Shown here: in pieces, positions 32,863 to 43,763 of the stretch | Position numbering within the stretch: the first letter of the stretch is position 1 | Layout: the number at the start of each line of letters is the position of its first letter | Assembly: GCA_028095005.1 (NCBI GenBank) | Contig: CM051460.1 | Span: 115,355,039-115,419,038 of the forward strand | DNA: 64,000 bases | Reading direction: 5' to 3' | Source: Rhynchospora pubera | Lineage: Eukaryota > Streptophyta > Magnoliopsida > Poales > Cyperaceae | Program-made: the position numbers and the translations under genes | Notes under the pieces: model-generated | Databases searched by the model: none | Told to the model about the DNA's origin: nothing | Seen by the model: the letters and a program-made list of their open reading frames with translations, nothing else

Positions 32863-35392
32863 TAAAGCAACCAGATATGTAAATAATAAAATCGCATTAT
32901 ACTGAGAGGAAACTGAAACTAAAAGCCATAGCTAGTCAGATGTGATGTGACCATTTTATTGCGGCCTTTTCTATTTAAAGATTCTTACGTGTATAGAAAT
33001 GTTGAATGTGCAATTTGTGATTTCATTGCTTTTAAGGACGATGATTTGTGAGAATTTGGAATGAAATGGGGTAGAAAGAGATAATAATTATAAAACCCCG
33101 TACTCTTTTTTTTTTAAAAAAACAAAAAGAGTATGTAATAGCAAAAATACAAAATCTTGGGAAAACGATTAAAATGAGGATCCATAATCCCCCCCCCCCC
33201 CCAGAAAATTGGTAGCAACGAGGAGCCAAAATTTTAATATAATATGTACTCATATTTTATTAGCCCTTCAACTGCTATAGACATGTTTACCGTAACTAAT
33301 CAGAATGCAAAAGATATATCTTTACTTGTTTTCCGATTTTCTTTGTATTTTTAATGAAAAATATTACATACAGATATTAAAAATATGGGATATGATTGCT
33401 TACTCTACGAATTTAAGTTTGTGCAGTAGCTAATTGGTTGATTCTCCTTAATTTCATGTAAAGAGACAATAATGGAAGGAGACAATATGACATTACCAGC
33501 CATATTTAAAAATGGACCCACGATATAATATTTACAAGGAAATGGCCTATACACCTTGTGGCCTTTTGGATGTAATAAGACAATCTGATATATGTTATAC
33601 ATATTTTAGACAGCTCATGGTCATGGATATATTTGCACCAGACGGTTTTGTAACTAATCTTTTTCTAGGACAGCTCAACTTTTCTAGTGGTACGTACCAC
33701 TAAACTAATATGTAGATAAACAAACTTTAGTGTGACCCAAATTGCATGCTTTTAAATAGTTGCAAAAGGTGGATGATGAATCATTATAAAAAGTTAATGA
33801 TTTGAATAACCCAAAAGAAGCTGAACAGTTGGCATTTCTCATTTTTTTTTCTTTAGCAAGTTCAATGAGCCATTGAAAAATTGTCCACTATGAGAGACAA
33901 ATACATAATGGAAGATGTAAGCACGTCTAAAGGATCTAAACGACCTCTCCGAAATATGGCATCCATCTTTTGATTGGTGTGTTTTTCTAAAGCAAGAAAT
34001 AAAATATAAGCATATCATAAGTTAATTGGTTGCTATTAGATTTGGAAAATAATAAATCAGTGGACTAAATACCCATGGCTTCAGTCCAAGAGCTCACGCA
34101 AGGGATTTATTTATTTATTTTAACAAATAATGCACTTATAATAGAAAGTGAAATTAGAAACTTCTTATAGTCATTACAAAGACCAGTTTAAATGTTATGA
34201 ACGCATTTCTCAAGTCTCAACAAGACACACTATATGTAAAACATCACCAAATACATTAATGAATTTGCTAAATTAGATGATGAATTCATTTCTCATGCTT
34301 AATAATGTAATAAAAAAGCGTGACGCATTTTCTCGCCTATTAACTAGTGAAAAAAGAAACCATGAAAGTTGGAGGATCGCCCGTTATTATTTTTATATAT
34401 GATTTATAATAAAAGGATAAAACTATACATAACCGCCATGATAATTTAACAGCGAACTGACTTTGGAAGAAGAGTTGAAGGGGAAAACAGACATGTTCCT
34501 TATCTACTGCTAATGAGGACTCAGTTTACCATTTTTTTTTTTTACAATGCACTAGTATTTTCTTTTATCTTTTCTTTATTGTTGAGTCTTAGATAATCAG
34601 CTCCAATCCTAAGGGATATACTCTGAATTCACAACCTTGTAAAGCTTATTGTTAAAATTATTGGAACAAACACCGCATTAATTTTCTCTCTTTTGCGTTT
34701 TGCCATCAGTGACTAGGACATGATTGTAAGGAGCTTATAATATTTGCCTGGATTAAAGACTTGAAACTGCGATCCATACTGTGTATATTTTTTTTTTGGT
34801 TATGTTTCCAATAAAAAGGACTTAAGACTTACGTATGCTATAAAATAAAAATTGAAAAATCGTTATCTTGGTGTTTTTTTAAAGGCATAGGATCAATTCA
34901 ATTTCAATGTGTACCAAGTATGATTTCAATCTTCCTTCTGTCCTTGAACATTTCTATATATAATTTTCAATTACAACAGCTCAACGAGTGTGCTACTTTA
35001 GATAAGTTAACGAGATTACAATAATTGGAATAATACTGGGATTACATTGGATTACGTCAAGCCAACTGGGGAAAGCAAGAAAGTTCACACTAAGTAAAAA
35101 AATGGCAGAAAATACCATATTTTTCAACATATGATCCTTGCAGAATTCATAATCACAAATGCTTGGGAAAGAGGAAAAAAGTACCTAAAGTAACCTAATA
35201 TGACACATTTCAACAAATGGTATTAAAAAAAATCTATAAACATACTACAAAAGAAACGATTGTCCCAGGCACTAAAAACATACAAGAGTGAACTAAACAA
35301 AAACTACAGAACTGATATTATCAACTATTTTTAAAACTTGTATTTAGAGCCTGAAATAAACACACACAAAAAAATTTGCTGAAATAGTTCAT
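32863..35392. other. Long intergenic region
   Basis: AT-rich with a C14 tract at 33189-33202 and several short A/T runs. No coding, RNA or mobile element is supported. The last part is downstream of the RPC34 gene and includes its 3' UTR. Confidence 0.4.
33189..33202. repeat. Poly(C) tract of 14
   Basis: Fourteen consecutive C on the plus strand. One of three such tracts in the window. Confidence 0.9.
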
Positions 35393-36630
35393 CTAGAAGT
35401 ATTCTCCACCAAGCCATTGTTTATAGTATTCGCAATTCCTAGGTGAAATTTCACCATGTGGCGTGCAGTCTCTAAGACGCGGGCACACACCGCATGGGAT
35501 GGAAGCCAAAGCACCAACTTGGGTCCTACAGCTGCTCTGCACTATTCTATAGCAAACCTTCCCAGCAGGTACATTTGCAAAATCGCCCTTCCCGGTGCTC
35601 TTGATCTCGTCTACCTCCTTATCAATCACCAGTGACTGCAGAATGTCCCCAATTTGTTGCATGGTGTACATTAAGTTGGGATCTAATTTCTTCATCCCTT
35701 TATATATCATGTCAGAAGTAGCGGCTTTGAGCATCATGATCTGTTGCTTGCATCTTTTCCTTACATCGCTGATTACTTCTTTGTTGAGGGATCCACCAGA
35801 GAACCACGTGCCACCTGCTCGTGATGAACAAAGAAAACCAGCAAACAAACTGGATAAGTGTCTCAAAATAACAATCCTGAAAATCCTATACTTGCATGTA
35901 TATTTGTATATCCAACATTATTGAGATAGTAGACCTTACAAGTTTGAGATCAACAAATTGGTACATTCGTCACTAAATTGTAGAGTAAATCGTTACAAAT
36001 TTCAAGTTCCATCCTTCACTGTACTTTGTTCTTTTTATTTCCTTGTGTGCTCGTCTATGAGTGTGCACGCAAGTGCACGCAAGGTGATTGCATGTACAAG
36101 TAACAATCACCTCAAATTATAAATGGACATTATTGTTACAAAAAAAATACCAGTTTCCTCGTCTTCCAACTAACTCTATCCTAATTAGTAAAATGCAAGA
36201 ATTCTGACAGCCGATTAAACCCACAGAGGCACAGACATGGTTGAACTAACCCTTGGTTACCTCCAATTTTGTGCCATTTCAGTAGTATTAGCAAGAGACC
36301 TTGATTAGAACTCCAATCAACATTACCTGAAATCTCGTCAGAGGGTTCAAACTCAGCAGCCATGTAGACCTTTCTGCTCTTGTATCGTATATCCGTAACC
36401 TCCTTTATCAATTTGTTGCCTAATAGTATCTTGATTTGCTTCTGAACAATAGTTTGCGGTATATTGGTTTCTCTTTTTATATCGGCCGACCATATTCCTC
36501 TGTTGGCTCTGCTCCTAATCAACTCCAGTATCTTATCTCTCTCAGCGAGTGCAGGCGCGGGAGCGCCAGTAGTAGGTCTCGAGCTTGCATCAGGCCGGGG
36601 CCGCTTCCTAGATAAATCTGGGCCACTCAT
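35393..36630 (-). CDS. RNA polymerase III subunit RPC34/RPC6 (C34, RPC39 homologue)
   Basis: Two coding exons, 36630-36327 and 35814-35393, joined in phase 1 at ISG/GTWFSGG, give 241 residues. The subunit belongs to the RPC82-RPC34-RPC31 subcomplex that lets Pol III open promoters of tRNA, 5S and other small-RNA genes in the nucleus. Residues 1-30 are basic and Pro-rich (RKRPRP). About 31-100 form the first winged helix (DKILELIRSRANRGIWSADI, VQKQIKILLGNKLIKEV). After EFEPSDEISGGTWF comes the C-terminal half with the second helical region. The end has four cysteines, C209, C212, C218 and C229, in CGVCPRLRDC...ISPRNC. This is the C-x2-C-x5-C-x10-C pattern of the Fe-S site known in the human homologue. 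The protein is shorter than human RPC39 (316 aa). I chose the ATG at 36630 because only a TTG precedes it in frame. Splice borders are canonical: donor TTTCAG/GTAATG, acceptor GAGCAG/GTGG. Confidence 0.93.
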
Positions 36631-36650
36631 GTTTCTTCTCTTAACCAATG

Positions 36651-37191
36651 ACTGTGCACATATTCCAACAAGTACAAAAGTATAATTAATTAGTGATTAC
36701 ATAAATACAAACAATGTGAAGGGCATAGAAGCAAAACATAGCCTTAAATTCCTGTAATTGAGGAGAGAATCATATACAATTGAGAAGAGAGAGAGGAGAA
36801 ACAGAGAGGAGGAAACCCACCAAGACCAAGTCCGGGTTCTCAGTTCTAGGATTGCCGCCGATCAACACGTGGTGGGTATCTCTTGCGAGGTTGGTTTCAG
36901 ATGTTGTAAACCAGAGACCAAGGAACCCAAAGGCATTGCTGCCACAAATTTTTTATCTAAACTGAACATAGAGTCCCAACAAAGTGCATACTTGATGATT
37001 TCATCAGGCCAGGGATAACAATACAATACATAAAATTCCAACCTCGTCGATTGCTTCCACAAAATAAGATAATATCCTTAACTGAGCATGACCTTGACAA
37101 GCGCAAATTGTGGAATAAAACAGTAAGAACGAACGAACAAATTGGTCTCTGCCTCGGTACAACGAAAATAAAAGTGGGTTTAGAGTTTACC
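36651..37191 (-). other. Probable 5' UTR intron of the RPC34 gene
   Basis: On the minus strand the leader-like exon (about 37280-37191, CT-rich) ends CCAGAGG with GTAAACTC following. Just upstream of the ATG, TGTGCACAG/TCATTGG is a fitting acceptor (36652). The duplicated pseudogene copy keeps TGGACAG/TCATTGG at the same place. This places a roughly 540-bp intron in the 5' UTR; it needs transcript support. Confidence 0.5.
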
Positions 37192-37298
37192 CTCTGGCTC
37201 CGTGAGTGGCTGCCGTGTGACTGGTTCCTTTCGTCGTCGAAACTCGAAGAGAAGAAAAGAAGAGAGGCGACTCGGGCGAGAGATGGAAAAAGGAAAAA

Positions 37299-37362
37299 TG
37301 GGCTTTCCCAGATATAAGCGTTGTTTTTGTTAGGCCTTAAATTGGAAAAATATTTATGGGCC
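37299..37362. promoter_or_regulatory. Site II-like elements (TGGGCT and TGGGCC) in the RPC34 promoter
   Basis: TGGGCT at 37299-37304 and TGGGCC at 37357-37362 lie just upstream of the presumed leader. TGGGCY site II elements are typical of plant housekeeping promoters, including translation and RNA-polymerase genes. The tandem copy keeps ATGGGCTTTCC near 39698. Confidence 0.5.
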
Positions 37363-38049
37363 TAAAAAGGCTGTGTAATTGGTAACTGATTGCTTTCTTC
37401 GTAATTTCCGATTATTTTCCTTTTATATGACGAGTGTTTGAAGATTCATCCAAGGACAGAAACATGTATTAGAGGAGAAAAAAAAATAAATTAGACTTTA
37501 TTGGTTATAGAAAATGTTTATATATTGTTTGTAATTTTTTTTGGTTCAATGTAAAAAGTACCTTGAAGGATTATGGACACGGTAGTGAATGTTGTTCAAA
37601 ATTGGAGTTGTTTTGTGTTTGTAAAGACGATATAGCGTTTTAAGGATAGATGTAATTAGATCTGACTTTTGTTATTGAGCATATAAGCATGCAACAAATT
37701 AAAATCCTTCTGTAGAATTTTTTTGTTGATTGATATATTTTTTAAATAAATATATATTATAGAAACATTAATTCTGTTCGGGAGTTTGTCCTATCTAGTT
37801 TGCACATAAATAATTTACAACTGCTGGATTAAATATTTATGATTTTGATTTCGTAAGAAAGTATGACAAAACTTGAAATTTTATTTTCTATTTTTTTGGT
37901 AGTTTTACAAAGGTTTGAAATCTCGTAGCTGTTTTAACTCATCAGATTCAACTTTAGGATCCTTCGGTTCATGTAAAGTGCTGATAACTGCTGCCATGTA
38001 CTCAGTAAATTTCATAACTGTTTAACTCATCAGATAAAGTATTGGGGCT
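37363..38049. other. Intergenic, nothing recognised
   Basis: Part of the duplicated interval, but too diverged from the second copy to align by eye. Confidence 0.35.
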
Positions 38050-38635
38050 AAACTTATAATTAGACAGTTGGTTGTGACAAGAAGATTTTGGAGAGTTCCA
38101 GACTCAAATGCTGTCAATAGGTTTCCAAACTAATGCAATGTCGTTTTGAGTATGCAATATCAGTTTCTAAAACCAAAGCATGATATTATCCCCTCGATAG
38201 CAAAAGCTAAAAAAAGAAAACAGACTTTTGATTCTGTATTCCACCTAACAAATTGATGAATGACCCAATAGCAAATTTGCATAATTTAGATATTGATTAT
38301 CTAACATCATCTAAATACATCTATTGGCAGCAACATCGCCTCACACAGAGTATACCATCAATTTTAAAATGCATTACCTGACATTGTTAACAGCTAATGA
38401 AATTCCATAACCTCGTGCCAGAAATCCAGGAAACAAAATTTAAGAAATCACAAGCACCAGAGTCCAGAAGCACCAAAAGTGGAGATTAAAAAGCGCAATT
38501 ATGCTATCATACTACAAAATATCTCTTTTGCAAACTTACCGAAGTTGCATATCAGAAAGTCTCCAGTTTACCCACCTCAAGTCAAGTATACCTGAATCCC
38601 TGATGTTAAATTTATAACTGTTTGTGAGATAAAGC
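38050..38635. repeat. Copy of the SPX 3' flank (first copy)
   Basis: Diverged direct copy of 39962-40530. Shared words in order include GTGACAAGAAGAT, ACATCTATTGGCAGCAACAT against ACATCCACTGGCCGCAACAT, CCTCGTGCCAG, GGAGATTAAAAAGC, ATGCTATCATACTA and GAAGTTGCATATCAGAAAGT. At about 38636 it passes directly into the RPC34-like pseudogene intron, which defines the junction of a tandem duplication. Confidence 0.85.
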
Positions 38636-38639
38636 ACAT

Positions 38640-39290
38640 AAATTATTTGTATATGGAACGTTATTGAGATTAAACACCAAGTATTAAGATCGACAAATTG
38701 GTATAATTATTACATGTTCCGTCGACATTGCATTTTTTTTCCCTTCCATGCGTGTGCATTAAAACTTGAAAGGGATTGTTTATATAGGTAACAATCACCT
38801 CCAATTATAAATTGAAACTGTTGTTACAAAATGATACCAGTTTCCTGATCTTGCAACTAACTCCACCCTAATTAGTACCATGTAAGGATTCTGACAGCCA
38901 ATTAAACCCAAAGGGCAAAGAGGAACAAACATTGTTGAACTAACCTTGATTAGCATCCAATTTTGTGTCATTTTAATATTATTATTAAGACACCTTGACT
39001 ATAACTATTAAGCAGTGTTACCTGAAATCTCATCAGAGGTTCAAACTCTTTTATTGATTTGGTGCCTGATAACACTTGATTTGGTTTTGAACAATGGTTT
39101 GTGGTATAATAGCTTCTGTTTTTATGTCGGCCAACCATATTCCTCTGCTCATAATCAATTCCAGTATCTTGTCACTCCTCAGTGAGTGCAGGCACCGGTC
39201 CACTGGTAGGCCTTAAGCTTGGATCAGGTTGGAGCCGCTTCCTAGATAAATCTGAGGTTCTCATGTTTCTTCTCTCAGCCAATGACTGTC
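38640..39290 (-). pseudogene. Truncated RPC34 pseudogene (first exon plus intron)
   Basis: Parallels 35890-36660 of the intact gene. The ATG (39264) and SDLSRKRLQPDPSLRPTSG are recognisable. A one-base length change in the codons for AERDK then puts a TGA in frame about 31 codons in. Two deletions remove parts of the winged-helix region, including the RSRANRG neighbourhood and about 45 bp further on. The exon border TTTCAG/GTAACA and most of the intron (AACAATCACCTCCAATTATA, GATACCAGTTTCCTGATCTT) persist. The second exon is absent. Retention of intron sequence shows DNA-level duplication, not retroposition. Confidence 0.9.
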
Positions 39291-39961
39291 CATAAATTTC
39301 AAAGTTTGACAATAGAGAGGCTCAGATACAACTTTACACAAAAAGGTACAAGGGCCAGACGTATATAGGATTATAGGTTAACGTTTTGCGAGAAGTATAC
39401 AAGATCAAATAAAATTTCTTTATGAAAACAATCCAAGCAATTTTGCATGAAATTCTCAACATAATGATGATTCAACAAAAAAAATTACAAGATAACCAAT
39501 TAAAATTGATTTTTGCTAACGTTAGTTTTTGTTTACTTTATTCATGTACCTGTCCGGTTTGTTTATCTATGTGTTCAGTTTATTCAATTATAAATTATAA
39601 TTTATTTTTGGTATTGTTGTTTAGATTTTTATATGCTAATATGCATATTCAACTATTGAACTTTGATCATTTTTAATTTTTGTACGAGGGGGAAAGTATA
39701 TATGGGCTTTCCTGTCTATAAGCCTGGATAGAATTATACAGGCCACAAGAAGGCCGAGTATTTGATGCTTTTTATCCCTCTTGTTAGTAATAATCTGCTC
39801 GATCTTCATCAAAACTATTACTCTCTTTTCAAATCTATAACTTGCTTGGCTGTTAGTCAGCTTCATCTAAACGATACTAATCAGTAAAATGGGATCTGAG
39901 AGAAGAATTCCTGTTCAAATGGTGACCAAAAGCATTGCCACAATTTGTTAAAAGTTCAGTT
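39291..39961. other. Duplicated RPC34 upstream region
   Basis: Contains ATGGGCTTTCCTGTCTATAA at about 39698, matching the RPC34 promoter text at 37298. This is consistent with the promoter lying inside the duplicated block. No gene. Confidence 0.5.
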
Positions 39962-40530
39962 CCATTGTGACAAGAAGATGAGCCAGAGTTCCAGAATCAG
40001 ACGGCACTCCAAACTGATATAATGTTGTCCGAGTATGCAGCATCAGCTTATAAAAAGCCCAAAAGTATGATGTTAGTTTGAGAGCAAAATACTGGTACCG
40101 GGGTTGATTCAATACAAGCAAGAGCAAAGAAATAAACCAGGCATTTGATAAACAATATGATTAAAGTGATAGCAAATTGCAGCATTAGATTTGCACATAG
40201 ATCAACATAAAGTCATCAAAATACATCCACTGGCCGCAACATTGCCTCTTATTCTGAGTTTACCCATCAATTTTTACAATGCAATATCTAACATGCGTTA
40301 ATAGCTAATCAAGTTCCATAGCCTCGTGCCAGTAAACCAGGCAACAAAATTTTAAAAATCCCAGTAACAGGATGCACCGAAAATGGAGATTAAAAAGCAC
40401 AATCATGCTATCATACTAACTTCAAAAATATCTTTTTGCAAACTTACAGAAGTTGCATATCAGAAAGTCTCCAACTTACCCAACCTCGTATCAAGTATAC
40501 CTGATGTTATATTTATAACTGTTAGTGAAA
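39962..40530. repeat. SPX 3' flank (second copy)
   Basis: Partner of 38050-38635. It lies immediately downstream of the SPX stop codon (minus strand) and probably includes SPX 3' UTR sequence at its upper end. Confidence 0.85.
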
Positions 40531-40680
40531 TTTTCTGAACTTAATACACACAAGGGCAGAAAACCAAATACACTAAAAAGAGAATTGTAATAAACTGATT
40601 TCTCAACCACGCCCTTCCTGCTGCTTTTGACCAACTCACTTGAGAGACCTTCAGATGCGTAAAGCTGCGCAAAATTGGAG

Positions 40681-43208
40681 TCACTTAGCAGTTTGTTCAA
40701 TCACAGGAACCTTAGTCCAACTCTCTTCAAGCACATTGCTCTGAAGTGGTGGTAGAGAGAACACACTGACAGTTGAACTCTTGCTCCTTATCTCTTTGAG
40801 GGAACGAAGAGCAGCAACAGTGCTTTTCATGTACATGCTCTCCATGTTCTCAATTTCCTCCAGGCCAGGAATGCCTCCAGCACCATTGGACATGGATGGG
40901 CTGGGTGGTATAGAGGTCGATTTCGGGTCAGGTGTGGGGTGTGTCGACCCATTTTCACCAGATACTGAGGGCTCATTAGTTGGGAAGAGCCTGTCAAGCA
41001 TGGCTTCACATTCTTTGACAAGCTTGTAGAGAAGGTCAGTGGTGAAGAAAGGTTGCTGAAGAACTTTCTGGATGAAAGGGAGACGAATCAGGGCACCAGT
41101 TCTCTTATCATACTTCTTCAGTATCTTCACCAATCCTAAAAAAGGAAAAGAAGAAATTTTGTTGAATAGATGATACAAAGGGTTTGGCATTTTGCACATA
41201 AACTAGTAGCATGAATATTTTTTGTACTGATCAATAGGATATTGTTGAGAACACCACGTGCATTATAGTTTTACAATTCCTCTTTTGATGACCATCAAAT
41301 AGTAAAGCAGCAAAAAAAATTGTCCAAGAGCGACGAGTATTTATTCATAAACAGACAAGAGTGTTATTGTTCCCTGCCCATATTTAAAATAAATTTTAAA
41401 ATCATATTTTCCAGTAATATTTATATCAGAATCTGATGACAACTAGAAGTCTAGAACCATACGAAAATCAAAACGACCAGGCTAATGCAAAATATAAAGT
41501 ACACAAATAAGAACATAAAACTCTCAAAGACCTCTCAAGTGACTCAGAAGTGAGAAGAGAGAAGACTGCATTTTGATGAAACAAGAAGACTACATTTTAT
41601 TTAGTAAAGGTACAAATTTCCCAAAAGAGCTTTGATTATTCAAAAGTTAATAAAAAAATTTAGTGCAATGGATCGAGAGACACGCACAGGGAGGATATAC
41701 TCAATCAACAACAAATGAATTTTCAAATAGCAATGGCAACATTTTCAAATCACAAAATGCAATCTCCGTAGAATCACCAGCATTATTAAGCTAATGAGAA
41801 AACAAAACAAAAGAAAGAATTGAATTGCCTCCAAAATGCACGTCCAAAGTAGCAATGATTACACATTCAAGATTGATAATGATCATCTGTCTTAGCAAAA
41901 AAAATAACCATTGAAACAATTGCTTGATTTTAAAAAAGTACATATTATCTTTTTAACATAAAGTAATATTGCTTGCTGGCCACAACGATCGTAATCAAGT
42001 GATGTCAATTTAAGCGAAATTACTGCAAGTTAGCTAGGTTTCAGGTTGAGATTGGTCAAAACTACAATAATTACTAAAAAAAAGGAAGAGTTGCTTAATT
42101 CTTTGTCATATTTTGAATTTGTACTGTGAATTATTTCCCAAATCTGCTAAGAATAATCATACATAAACCTAATGCAGCTTATCATTAACAAAAAAACTTG
42201 ATCCAGTGTATTATTAATAAGCCTGAATTTGAGCTCAAAGTCTTGAAAGTCAAAATAAATAAAAAACTTTGCCAAATTTTCTTACGTCGGTAAATTATCT
42301 ATGTCATAGTGTAACTACAGGAAGATACCGTTAACTGTGCAACTGGGCAGATAATTGAAAAACCAACTTCACTAAAATAAAACATACCCCAATTGATAAG
42401 GCCTAATATACATATGAAAAACTTTTCAAATACTGTTTCAAAAATAAATAATCCTATTTAACCCTCGGAAGTCAAATTTCGTAGAGGGAAGGAAATCATG
42501 ACTCGCAAAAAGACATAAATAAAAGTAAAAAATTGATATAAAGTATATACCAGTATAATTAAGTGCGCTATAGTTCTCAAGAAGAACCATCTCTCCATGA
42601 AAGTCAACAATTTCCTTCCTGACCTTCATCAACTCCTCCTTCGATTCTTTCCCCACAACTCTTCTCACCCTGTCTTGTAATTCCTACACAAACAAAACAA
42701 ATACAATTAAGATAATTACTAATTACTAAATCATCAATTTCATAACTTGACAACTACATGAGAGATTTCTGATCGCACCCACATCACGTTATTGAAATTA
42801 AAAGTTCACAAAAGCTTAGATCATTGAGAATTAAGATGATACCGAGAAACCCAACATGCAATTGTACAATCGAACCAATACAAAAGGTAATTAATTAAGA
42901 AAGAACAGAACCTTTTGACGGATGATGTACTCTTCTTCCTTCTCGACAAAGAAAGAATTAAATTTATCGAGTTCATCCTCAAGCAAGCGCATGAAATCAA
43001 TCTCTTCGCTGGTCATAAAAGCCGAGACGCCTTCTCCGTCGACGGCGGCGGGGGAGGTGGCGGAGCCCTCGTCGGCAACTCGCGCGCGCTTGGCAGGTCG
43101 CTCGATGAGTTTCAACCTCTTCTTCAAATCCTTGTACGACAAGAACTTGTCGCGCCACTCAGGCAACGTCTCCTCTATTTGATTGCTCAAGCTCTTTCCG
43201 AACTTCAT
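40681..43208 (-). CDS. SPX-domain protein, SPX1/SPX2-like phosphate sensor
   Basis: Three exons, 43208-42912, 42683-42551 and 41135-40681, give 294 residues. All introns are GT..AG: AAG/GTTCTG with TGTGTAG/GAATTAC, then ACTG/GTATATAC with TTTTTTAG/GATTGG. SPX1/2 proteins bind inositol pyrophosphates when phosphate is ample and then hold PHR transcription factors off DNA. The N-terminus MKFGKSLSNQIEETLPEWRD and KFLSYKDLKKRLKLI form the first SPX helices. ELQDRVRRVVGKE and LVKILKKYDKRTG follow; the lysines at about 147, 150/151 and 154 match the basic ligand-binding patch of the domain. The Ala/Ser-rich insert after the KRAR at about residues 40-43 and the Pro/Ser-rich tail (DPKSTSIPPSPS) are variable in the family. 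No second domain (EXS, RING or MFS) follows, so this is the SPX-only class. A P1BS motif lies upstream. The first intron is 228 bp and the second 1415 bp. Confidence 0.95.
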
Positions 43209-43292
43209 ATTGTCTTGTATTCAGAAACTACGAATTGATGGGATTGATTTGTTTTGGTTTATGAAAATGGGATTGAGAATTTGATGAATGAA

Positions 43293-43312
43293 TAGAGAGA
43301 GAGAGAGAGAGA
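43293..43312 (-). repeat. (CT)n tract in the SPX leader
   Basis: A GA repeat on the plus strand, that is CT on the coding strand, about 90 bp before the ATG. CT-rich 5' UTRs are common in plant genes. Confidence 0.7.
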
Positions 43313-43365
43313 GGAGGAAGAGAAGGGAATTATAGGAGAGGAAAGTGAAAGGGAGAGGGGGAAGC

Positions 43366-43373
43366 GGATATGC
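43366..43373. promoter_or_regulatory. P1BS element (GGATATGC) upstream of SPX
   Basis: GGATATGC fits the PHR1 binding sequence GNATATNC and lies 158 bp upstream of the SPX ATG. SPX1/2-type genes are classical PHR targets induced by phosphate starvation. A second, one-mismatch site (GGATATCT) occurs about 40 bp further upstream. Confidence 0.75.
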
Positions 43374-43603
43374 GATAAAAAGAATATTCCAAGTGAAGGG
43401 GCGATAGGATGGGATATCTTTCGTTTTATTCCTTTCGCTCTGGTCTCTATTCCTGTGCTTTATTCTTTGAGAGCAAACTCCTGGCTGCACCTGGTTCATT
43501 CCGTTCAGGCTCTTTAAAGTCCAGTCCAGCTGTCCAGGGGTATGAAATTTAAAATTTTTTTTTCTAATAGGAAGTTAGGAACCTCAAATATCTAATAAAC
43601 TTT

Positions 43604-43760
43604 GGGTGCGTTTGGATGAGAGAAGAAGAAGAGGAAGAAGAAAGATGGGAAGAAAAAAAATTATAAATAATTCAAATTCTTCACAAAGTTACACACTTCC
43701 CAATACTTCTTCTCACTTCTTCTCTTCTTCCCTTATTCCCACACCTATCCAAACGCACCC
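43604..43760. mobile_element. Tourist-like MITE in the SPX upstream region, target duplication TTT
   Basis: GGGTGCGTTTGGATGAGAG and its inverse end ATCCAAACGCACCC. TTT is on each side (43601-43603, 43761-43763). The interior is nearly the same as that of the element at 3809 (GGAAGAAAAAAAATTATAAA, ACACTTCCCAATACTTCTTC). It lies about 400 bp upstream of the SPX ATG. Confidence 0.9.
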
Positions 43761-43763
43761 TTT

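Noticed and set aside
42915..43238. Plus-strand frames opposite SPX exon 1 (including a poly-Gly and a poly-Ser frame)
   Set aside because: Antisense shadows of the well-supported SPX exon.
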